Shown: positions 22,355-28,099 of the stretch, piece after piece
How positions within the stretch are numbered: the stretch's first letter is position 1
How the letters are laid out: each line of letters opens with the position of its first letter
Assembly: GCA_020425485.1 (NCBI GenBank)
Contig: JAGQRL010000020.1
Span: 7,646-35,744, forward strand
Length of the DNA stretch: 28,099 nucleotides
Reading direction: 5' to 3'
Source of the DNA: Rhodospirillaceae bacterium
Lineage (GTDB): Bacteria > Pseudomonadota > Alphaproteobacteria > DSM-16000 > Inquilinaceae
Notes under the pieces: generated by a model
Told to the model about the DNA's origin: nothing
What the model saw: the letters and a program-made list of their open reading frames with translations, nothing else
Databases searched by the model: none
Translations under genes and position numbers: made by a program

Positions 22355-23827
22355 TCAGTTCTTGACCGCGAACGGGTCCCGCTTCTCCCCGGAGAAATCG
22401 ATCATCACGTTCTTCACATTGGTGAACTCCAGCAGCCCCTGCTCGCCCCGCTCGCGCCCGAAGCCGCTTTCCTTCACGCCGCCGAAGGGCGCCTGGGCGG
22501 CGACCATGCGGTAGGTGTTCACCCAGACCACGCCGGAGCGCAGCTTGGGGATCGTCCGCATGGCGCGCGACAGGTTGGTGGTCCACACACCCGAGGCGAG
22601 GCCGTAGGGAATGTCGTTGGCGATGGCGATCGCCTCGTCCTCCTCCTCAAAGGAGATGACCGAGAGGACGGGGCCGAAGATCTCGTTCTGGGCGACCTTC
22701 ATGTCGTTGGTCACGCCGCTGAAAATGGTGGGCTGGATGAACAGCCCGTCGTCCAGCCCGGCACCGGTGGCCCGCGCCCCGCCGGTCACCAGGGTGGCGC
22801 CGTCGCCCTTGGCGCTGTCGATCGCCGCCATGATGCGGTTGAACTGCGGCTCGTTGGCCGCCGTGCCCATTTCCGTTGCCGGGTCCAGCGGATCGCCCAT
22901 GCGGATGGCCTTGGCGCGCTCCGCCAGGCGCTCGACGATCTCGTCATGCACGCGCTTCTGCACCAGCAGGCGCGACCCGGCGATGCAGGTTTGCCCCGTG
23001 GCGGCGAAAATGCCGGCCAGCGCCCCCACGGTCGCCTGGTCCAGATCGGCGTCGTCGAAGATGATGTTGGGGGACTTGCCGCCAAGCTCCAGCGTCACCG
23101 GCTTCAGGTGCTGGCCCGCCGTGGCGGCGATGATGCGGCCCACACCGGGGCTGCCGGTGAAGCTCACCTTGGCGATGCCGGGGTGGCGCACCATGGCGTC
23201 GCCCACCTTGGGGCCGCCCGTGACCACATTGACCACGCCGGGCGGCACGCCGGCCTTTTCCAGGAGCTTGCAGAACTCCAGCGTCGTCACCGAGGCATGT
23301 TCCGACGGCTTGACGACGGCACAATTGCCGGCGGCCAGTGCCGCGGGCAGCTTGTTGCCCAAGAGGCTGATCGGCGAATTCCACGCGGTGATCAGGCCGA
23401 CGACGCCGTAGGGCTCGCGCGTCGTGTAGTCGAAGATGGCGGGCTGATCGAGCGGGATGGTGGAGCCGTACAGCTTGTCGGCATAGCCGGCGTAGAAGCG
23501 GAACAGCCGGGCCACGAACTGCATCTGCGAGCGGGTTTCGCGGATCACCTTGCCGTTGTCGGTCGACTCCAGCTCCGCCAGGTCGTCCCCGTTCGCGGAC
23601 AGGACGGCGGCGATGCGGTTGAGGATTTCCGCCCGCGCCCCGCCGTTCATGGCGCGCCAGGTTTCATTGCCCTTTTGCGCCGCCTGCACGGCGGCATCCA
23701 CCTCGGCTTCCGTGGCCTCGCGCAGCGTGGCCCAGGGCTGCTGGCGGTAGGGATTGAAGGATTGGAACGTCTCTCCGGACGCACCGCCAACCCACTCCCC
23801 GCCGATATAGAGCCCGTATTCGCGCAT
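22355..23827 (-). CDS. NAD(P)-dependent aldehyde dehydrogenase
   Basis: This 490-residue ALDH-superfamily enzyme has all key residues in place: N150 (ITAWNSP), K173 (VVKPSEH), FTGSPGVG, general base E247 (LELGGKSP) and catalytic C281 (GQTCIAGSRL). It oxidises an aldehyde to the acid in the cytoplasm. The ATG at 23827 has GGGAGG about 8 bases upstream. A longer frame starting at 23881 would place the start inside the operator and is rejected. It is the first gene of the minus-strand unit, with operator site H centred 56 bases upstream. It precedes the beta-hydroxyacid dehydrogenase, whose product could be its substrate. Specificity cannot be read from the sequence. Confidence 0.94.
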   Translation of the reverse strand: MREYGLYIGGEWVGGASGETFQSFNPYRQQPWATLREATEAEVDAAVQAAQKGNETWRAMNGGARAEILNRIAAVLSANGDDLAELESTDNGKVIRETRSQMQFVARLFRFYAGYADKLYGSTIPLDQPAIFDYTTREPYGVVGLITAWNSPISLLGNKLPAALAAGNCAVVKPSEHASVTTLEFCKLLEKAGVPPGVVNVVTGGPKVGDAMVRHPGIAKVSFTGSPGVGRIIAATAGQHLKPVTLELGGKSPNIIFDDADLDQATVGALAGIFAATGQTCIAGSRLLVQKRVHDEIVERLAERAKAIRMGDPLDPATEMGTAANEPQFNRIMAAIDSAKGDGATLVTGGARATGAGLDDGLFIQPTIFSGVTNDMKVAQNEIFGPVLSVISFEEEDEAIAIANDIPYGLASGVWTTNLSRAMRTIPKLRSGVVWVNTYRMVAAQAPFGGVKESGFGRERGEQGLLEFTNVKNVMIDFSGEKRDPFAVKN

Positions 23828-23875
23828 CTCATCCTCCCGAATTTTGCCGGGCACCGTGGCCAGCAGCGCGTAAAT

Positions 23876-23889
23876 TGTCAACAGTTAAC
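23876..23889 (-). promoter_or_regulatory. GntR-type operator and -35 box (site H)
   Basis: The core GTCAACAGTTAAC (23877-23889) has a single mismatch to the palindrome. On the minus strand it gives a consensus TTGACA (complement of 23876-23881) directed at the aldehyde dehydrogenase gene. No good -10 box was seen. Confidence 0.72.
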
Positions 23890-23990
23890 CGCCTGCTGGC
23901 AGGCATGCGCTTTCGCGGAAAACGGGTGACCCAAGGGCGACCGGCCTAGCCGGGGGGAAGCGGTGGCCCCGCGATGCTGCGATTATGAAT

Positions 23991-24040
23991 TGCGAATGAG
24001 TCGCATTTGCATTGACAGCCAGCCCGGCCCGGGCCTATCT
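23991..24040 (+). promoter_or_regulatory. Fur-box-like palindrome and sigma70-like promoter of the heme locus
   Basis: TGCGAATGAG (23991-24000), a central T, and CGCATTTGCA (24002-24011) form an inverted repeat matching at 8 of 10 pairs; it resembles alphaproteobacterial Fur boxes. It directly abuts TTGACA (24012-24017), a consensus -35 box, with CTATCT (24035-24040) after 17 bases as -10. Iron-loaded Fur would cover the promoter. The palindrome is observed; assignment to Fur is inferred from its form and the downstream heme genes. Confidence 0.65.
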
Positions 24041-24099
24041 GGCCCCCATCGTTAATGCCCAAAGGGAATTCGCCCGGCGGCAGCACGCAGGAGGGGGCG

Positions 24100-26283
24100 T
24101 TGTCTGGTACACGTGGCTTGATCGAAGGGTTCGGAGCACCGTTCTCAGTTGTTGCCTTGCTGATGATGACGGCCGGAGCGGCCGCCGTGGAAGGCGAGGC
24201 CGAGGACGCGACGGTCGACAACGAACCGCCCGCGGCAACGGCGTCGGAAACGGAAACCTCGCTGCCCTCCGGCCCGATCTCCCTGCCGCCGCTGTCGATC
24301 TACGCCACGCGGACGCCGACCGCCGTGCTGGACTATCCCGGCCGGGTCACGGTGATCGACCGCGACCGTATCGAAACCCTGCAGCCCACCAGCGTGTTCG
24401 ACGTGCTGGAAGGCGTGCCGGGCGTGCAGCCCCAGGGCGGGCCCAGGCGCAGCGGCCAGTCGATCAGCATCCGCGGCCTGGAAGGCGAAGGCGTGGTCAT
24501 CCTGCTGGATGGCGCGCGGCAGAGCTTCGTGTCCGGGCATGACGGGCGCGCCTTCATCGATCCCGCCATGCTGCAGGCGGTGGAGGTGATCCGCGGCCCC
24601 GGCTCCGCCCTCTACGGGTCCGGCGCGCTGGGCGGCGTCATCGCCTTCCGCACGCTGCAGGCCGGTGACCTCTTGGACCCGGGCGAGACGTTCGGTGCCG
24701 AAGTCGGCTTCGGCTACCAGGATGCCAGCGAGGAATGGATGGGCCGCGGCTCGGTGTTCGCGCAGACCGAGGACGGCCGCTTTTCCGGGCTGGCCAGCAT
24801 CATCTACCGCGATGCCGGCAATATCGAGCTGGGCAGCGGCCTGTTGCTGCCGTCGGACGACGATCTCGTGTCCGGGCTGGTGACCGGCACCGCACAGCTC
24901 TCAGACGGCCTGTCGGTCACCACCAGCTACATCGCCTACCGGCTCGACGCCGTCGACCCCAGCAACCCGCAGGGCAACAACATCGCCGACGCCACCAACC
25001 CGCTGGTGGACCGGTCCGTGCGCAACGACACGGTGCAGGCGCGTATCGAATTCGCCCCGCCGGGCAACGACTGGATCGACCTGGCCATCGTGCCCTACTA
25101 CAGCCGCAGCGGCGTGGAAGAGCCGGAGGTTGACACCGACCGCTATGTGCTGCGCGAGGTCGACACCTACGGCATCACGGTGGACAACCGCACGCGCATC
25201 CACCTCACCGACACCATCAACAGCACGCTGACCTACGGGCTGGAGTTCTACCGCGACCGGCAGGATGGCCAGGACAGCAACGATGCCGGCGGCGTGCGCG
25301 GCGGGGTGCCCGATGCAGAGGTGCAGGTGTACGCCCTGTTCGTGCAGGACGAAATCGTGTTCGAGGACCTGGGCTTCGTGCCGGGCGAGCTGAGCTTCAT
25401 CCCCGCCCTGCGCTACGATCACTATGCCAGCGAGTCCGAAGGCCAGACCAATGTGACGGACGACGCCCTGTCGCCGCGCATCGCCGCGCGCTACGAGCCC
25501 GCCCCCTGGGTGAACCTGTTCGCCAGCTATGCCCACGGCTTCCGCGGCCCCTCCATGGACGAGCTGTACGCATCGGGCACCCATTTCTCCATCCCGGCCG
25601 GCCCCGTCACCGTCAACAACACCTTCGTCGGCAATCCCAGCCTGCGGCCGGAACGCTCCGAAACGGTGGAGATCGGCATCGGCTTCGAGTTCGACGAGAT
25701 GGTGCTGGACCGCGACCTGCTGACCGCCCAGGCCTCCTACTATTGGTCGGACGTCGACAACCTGATCGACCTCCAGGTGGACGCGAACCCGCCGGCCACC
25801 TGCTTCTTCCCGCCCTTCTCGCCGTGCGAGTACCACAGCTCCTACGTCAACGTGGCCAACGCCCATATCGAAGGCTTCGAGCTGGAACTCGACTACGACA
25901 GCCCGCGCTTCTACGCCCAGACCAGCTTCGCCACCATCGACGGCGAGGATCGCGACACCGGGCAGCCCATCGGCGTGCTGTTCCCCAACCGCTTCTATGC
26001 CGACATCGGCACCCGCATCCCGGAGGTGGATCTGCGCATCGGCTCGCGCATCACCGTCGCGGCGGACTTCGATCGGGTGGCGGATCCCAACCAGGCGCGC
26101 GACGGCTACGCGGTGTTCGACCTCTACACCACCTGGGAACCGCAGGACGGGCCGCTGGACGGCCTGCGCCTCGACCTCGGCGTGGAGAACGTGGCCGATA
26201 CCGACTACGAGGTGGTGGCCTCCGGCGCCAGCGAACCGGGCCGCAATTTCTACGCCGGCGTCAGCTACCGGCTGACCTTCTAA
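24100..26283 (+). CDS. TonB-dependent heme/hemoglobin receptor
   Basis: This outer-membrane receptor (727 residues from TTG 24100) imports heme into the periplasm using TonB energy. After a signal peptide (hydrophobic core VVALLMMTAGAAA) come an acidic spacer, a TonB-box-like LPPLSIYATR, and the plug with SISIRG, ILLDGAR, GHDGRAFIDP (H147), and RGPGSALYGSGALGGVIAF. The barrel holds the heme-receptor FRAP-like YAHGFRGPSMDELY, a His (H495) in SGTHFS, and NPSLRPERSETVEIG (NPNL-like), ending in YRLTF with a terminal Phe. TTG is chosen because AGGAGG (24089-24094) lies 5 bases before it and the predicted transcript starts near 24047. The in-frame ATG at 24055 would have almost no leader and would add residues before the signal peptide. 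The gene is followed by an IsdG-type heme oxygenase. The His ligands and motifs favour heme over siderophores. Confidence 0.92.
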   Translation: MSGTRGLIEGFGAPFSVVALLMMTAGAAAVEGEAEDATVDNEPPAATASETETSLPSGPISLPPLSIYATRTPTAVLDYPGRVTVIDRDRIETLQPTSVFDVLEGVPGVQPQGGPRRSGQSISIRGLEGEGVVILLDGARQSFVSGHDGRAFIDPAMLQAVEVIRGPGSALYGSGALGGVIAFRTLQAGDLLDPGETFGAEVGFGYQDASEEWMGRGSVFAQTEDGRFSGLASIIYRDAGNIELGSGLLLPSDDDLVSGLVTGTAQLSDGLSVTTSYIAYRLDAVDPSNPQGNNIADATNPLVDRSVRNDTVQARIEFAPPGNDWIDLAIVPYYSRSGVEEPEVDTDRYVLREVDTYGITVDNRTRIHLTDTINSTLTYGLEFYRDRQDGQDSNDAGGVRGGVPDAEVQVYALFVQDEIVFEDLGFVPGELSFIPALRYDHYASESEGQTNVTDDALSPRIAARYEPAPWVNLFASYAHGFRGPSMDELYASGTHFSIPAGPVTVNNTFVGNPSLRPERSETVEIGIGFEFDEMVLDRDLLTAQASYYWSDVDNLIDLQVDANPPATCFFPPFSPCEYHSSYVNVANAHIEGFELELDYDSPRFYAQTSFATIDGEDRDTGQPIGVLFPNRFYADIGTRIPEVDLRIGSRITVAADFDRVADPNQARDGYAVFDLYTTWEPQDGPLDGLRLDLGVENVADTDYEVVASGASEPGRNFYAGVSYRLTF

Positions 26284-26308
26284 GGCCACCAGCCGGCCTG
26301 CCACCTGT

Positions 26309-26329
26309 GCGCTCCCTGCAGCGGAGCGC
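26309..26329 (+). other. Hairpin between receptor and heme oxygenase genes
   Basis: GCGCTCC (26309-26315) and GGAGCGC (26323-26329) form a perfect 7-bp stem with a CTGCAGC loop. There is no T-run, so it is more likely an mRNA processing or attenuation element than a full terminator. Confidence 0.4.
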
Positions 26330-26356
26330 CGATCCCCAGAACCCAGGAGCATCCCC

Positions 26357-26674
26357 ATGTTCATCGCCATGAACCGGTTCCGCGTCGTCAAGGGCAAGGA
26401 AGCCGATTTCGAAGCCGTCTGGCTCAACCGCGAAGTCCACATCGCCAAGGAGAAGGGCTTTGTGGAATTCCACCTGCTGCGCGGGCCAGAAGCGGAAGAC
26501 CACTCGCTCTATGCCTCCCACACCATCTGGGCGAGCGAGGAGGACTTCGTGGCCTGGACCAAGAGCCAGGCGTTCCGCGATGCCCACAAGGGGGCGGGGG
26601 AACGCGCCGGCACGCTCTACCTCAGCGGCCCGGTGTTCGAAGGCTTCACCATCCTGCAAACGGTCAAGCCGTAG
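26357..26674 (+). CDS. IsdG/HmoA-type heme-degrading monooxygenase
   Basis: This 105-residue ferredoxin-like alpha/beta-barrel (ABM fold) protein dimerises and opens the heme ring to release iron. The catalytic triad known from IsdG (Asn, Trp, His) is visible as N6 (MFIAMNRF), W67 and H77 in EDFVAWTKSQAFRDAHKG, with the same ten-residue Trp-to-His spacing as in staphylococcal IsdG. The length fits the family. The ATG is set by CAGGAG at 26344-26349. It lies 73 bases after the heme receptor and 28 bases before a solute-binding protein gene, so the three are probably one iron-regulated operon. Retention of all three catalytic residues argues against a generic antibiotic-biosynthesis monooxygenase annotation. 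Confidence 0.9.
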   Translation: MFIAMNRFRVVKGKEADFEAVWLNREVHIAKEKGFVEFHLLRGPEAEDHSLYASHTIWASEEDFVAWTKSQAFRDAHKGAGERAGTLYLSGPVFEGFTILQTVKP

Positions 26675-26702
26675 GCCATCTGCGCAGCGTAGGGCGATCT
26701 CC

Positions 26703-28099
26703 ATGACCTCACATGGCCTCACCCGGCGCCAGGTGCTGGCGCTTGGCGGATCGGCGGCGGCCATCGCCGTGCACCCGGCCTGGGCCACCGATGCCGATGC
26801 GAATGCCGATGCGAACGCCGATGCCGGCTTCGCCCACGGCTATTCGCCCCTGGGCGCGCTGCGCTACCCGCCGGGCTTTGCCGCGTTCGACTATGTGAAT
26901 CCCGCAGCCCCCAAGGGCGGCCAGCTCCACCTGGCGCGCATCGGCACCTACGACACGCTGGATACGCTGGTGTTTCCCGGCCGGCCGCCGGCCGACCTGC
27001 GGTTGATCTACGATCACCTGGTGGTGCAGGCGGACGACGAGGCATCGAGCTTCTACGGCCTGCTTGCCCGCGGCCTCACCGTCGCCGAGGACTTCTCCGA
27101 GGCGGTGTTCGATCTCGATCCCGCGGCCCGCTGGCACGACGGCGCGCCGGTGACGGCGGACGACGTGGTGTTCACCTTCGAGACCTTGAAGACGGAGGGG
27201 GCGCCCTTCTACCGCCAGGCCTTCCTGCCCTTCACGGTAACGGCGGATGGGCCCGGCCGCGTGCGCTTCGCCAACACCCGCATCGGCCACCGGGACCTCG
27301 TGCGCCAGATCGCCACCATTCCCATCCACCCCGCCCATGTGTGGCGGGCCGCCCGCGCTGCCGGCGAGGAGCCCCAGCCCCTCGGCAGCGGCCCCTATCG
27401 ACTGGGCAGCGCCATCATGGGCCGCCAGATGATCCTGGAACGGGTGGCGGACTACTGGGGGGCCGAGCGCGGCGCGGCGGCCGGGCACTGGAACTTCGAC
27501 CGGCTGGTGTTCGACTTCTACCGCGACGAAACGGTGGCGATGGAAGCCTTCCTCGTCGGCGACTACGACCTGCGCTTTGAAAACAACCCGGTGCGCTGGG
27601 TGAACGGCTATGCCAGCCCCGCGCTCTCCTCCGGCGAGGTGCGGCGGGAGGCAACGCCGAGCGTGTCCGGCCACACGCTGCACGGGCTCGTGTTCAACCA
27701 GCGCCGGCCGCTGCTGGCCGACCGGCGGGTGCGCCTGGCGCTCACCCTCGCCTACGATTTCGACCAGGTGAACGAAACCCTGTTCCTCGGCGCCTATGCG
27801 CCCTTCTCCAGCGTGTTCGGCGACAGCGATCTTGCCGCCAGCGGCAGTGCCGGGGCGGACGAGCGCGCGATCCTCGGCACCGCCGGTGCGGGCCTGGACC
27901 CGGCGATCCTGGACCCGGCGATCCTGGACAACCCCGACCCGCTGGCCGGGCTGCCGCAACCGGGCAGCCGGGCCGCCTTCGCCGAAGCTGCCCGCCTGCT
28001 CGACGAAGCCGGCCTTCAGGTGGTGGACGGCCGCCGTGTCGACCCGGATAGCGGAGAGCCGCTGGACATCCAGCTCCTCACCCTCAACCCGCTCTACGA
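26703..28099 (+). CDS. Extracellular solute-binding protein family 5 (YejA-like), 3' truncated
   Basis: The frame is open to the window end (465 codons visible; full members have about 600). It is a periplasmic binding protein with a Tat-like signal (LTRRQVLALGG, then a hydrophobic stretch ending HPAWA). HGYSPLGALRYPPGF, FDYVNPAAPKGGQL and IGTYDTLDTL are characteristic of the YejA branch of peptide-binding proteins (YejABEF, oligopeptide and microcin C uptake). ARWHDGAPVTADDVVFTFETLK is the SBP_bac_5 signature. A 12-base repeat encodes ADANADANAD just after the signal, and a 15-base tandem repeat gives LDPAILDPAIL at 27894-27929. It is 28 bases after the heme oxygenase gene. Dipeptide-type binding proteins can carry heme in some bacteria, so heme, peptide or siderophore cargo are all possible. 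Confidence 0.88.
   Translation, partial: MTSHGLTRRQVLALGGSAAAIAVHPAWATDADANADANADAGFAHGYSPLGALRYPPGFAAFDYVNPAAPKGGQLHLARIGTYDTLDTLVFPGRPPADLRLIYDHLVVQADDEASSFYGLLARGLTVAEDFSEAVFDLDPAARWHDGAPVTADDVVFTFETLKTEGAPFYRQAFLPFTVTADGPGRVRFANTRIGHRDLVRQIATIPIHPAHVWRAARAAGEEPQPLGSGPYRLGSAIMGRQMILERVADYWGAERGAAAGHWNFDRLVFDFYRDETVAMEAFLVGDYDLRFENNPVRWVNGYASPALSSGEVRREATPSVSGHTLHGLVFNQRRPLLADRRVRLALTLAYDFDQVNETLFLGAYAPFSSVFGDSDLAASGSAGADERAILGTAGAGLDPAILDPAILDNPDPLAGLPQPGSRAAFAEAARLLDEAGLQVVDGRRVDPDSGEPLDIQLLTLNPLY
26790..26825 (+). repeat. In-frame 12-base repeats encoding an Asp/Ala/Asn-rich linker
   Basis: GATGCGAATGCC (26796-26807) and GATGCGAACGCC (26808-26819) are flanked by GATGCC on both sides. 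They lie just after the predicted signal-peptide cleavage site of the YejA-like protein and encode a flexible acidic linker likely to vary in length between strains. Confidence 0.7.
27894..27929 (+). repeat. 15-base in-frame tandem repeat
   Basis: CTGGACCCGGCGATC occurs twice exactly (27894-27908, 27909-27923), followed by CTGGAC. It encodes a repeated LDPAI in the YejA-like protein, in a region (Ala/Gly/Asp-rich) that looks like a surface loop. Confidence 0.8.

Noticed and set aside
20859..22586. 575-residue minus-strand frame across three genes
   Set aside because: It is a different frame of the HIBADH and neighbouring genes, whose true frames carry clear family motifs.
26709..27959. 416-residue minus-strand frame opposite the YejA-like gene
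   Set aside because: The plus strand carries a Tat-like signal and SBP family 5 motifs through to the window end; the minus frame is compositional.
1..28099. Mobile element, prophage or CRISPR
   Set aside because: No transposase, integrase, phage structural gene, att-like repeats or regular spacer array was found; composition is even by eye across the window.

Overview
The window reads as chromosomal DNA from a high-GC alphaproteobacterium, probably a free-living Rhodospirillales-like organism. This rests on the strong G/C third-position bias, the 4-base-overlap operons, GGAGG-type ribosome binding sites, and the mix of branched-chain-type ABC transporters, FCD-type GntR regulator, MmgE/PrpD and PrpF enzymes. 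The exact taxon cannot be fixed from the sequence alone. No rRNA, tRNA, CRISPR array, insertion sequence or phage module was seen.

Region 1 (1-4471, all + strand): the tail of a LivF-type ABC ATPase, a bifunctional enoyl-CoA hydratase/3-hydroxyacyl-CoA dehydrogenase, a small DUF5675-like protein with its own terminator-like hairpin, and an AEC-family permease closed by a clear intrinsic terminator.

Region 2 (4526-23889): a catabolic island of 17 genes in several transcription units on both strands. It holds an isocitrate-lyase-superfamily C-C lyase and a PrpF isomerase (+), a complete livKHMGF transporter followed by a TcuA/fumarate-reductase-like flavoprotein (-), an extended-SDR epimerase (+), a metallo-beta-lactamase (MBL) hydrolase with an MmgE/PrpD enzyme (+), a GntR/FCD repressor (-), a zinc-free quinone oxidoreductase-type MDR protein (-) divergent from a second MmgE/PrpD enzyme (+), and an aldehyde dehydrogenase, beta-hydroxyacid dehydrogenase and second MBL hydrolase (-). 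A near-identical 15-base palindrome, TGTCAACWGTTGACA, sits in the promoter region of nearly every unit, including that of the GntR gene. In several cases its gene-proximal half doubles as a TTGACA -35 box. It is therefore a candidate operator for the island's own repressor. The enzyme set suggests import of an organic acid, lactone opening, alcohol-to-acid oxidation, desaturation, double-bond isomerisation, (de)hydration and final retro-aldol cleavage. This resembles the lower nicotinate (dimethylmalate) route or the methylcitrate route, but the substrate is unknown.

Region 3 (23991-28099, + strand): an iron/heme locus. A Fur-box-like palindrome and sigma70-like promoter precede a TonB-dependent heme receptor, an IsdG-type heme monooxygenase with the Asn/Trp/His triad, and a YejA-like solute-binding protein that runs off the window end.
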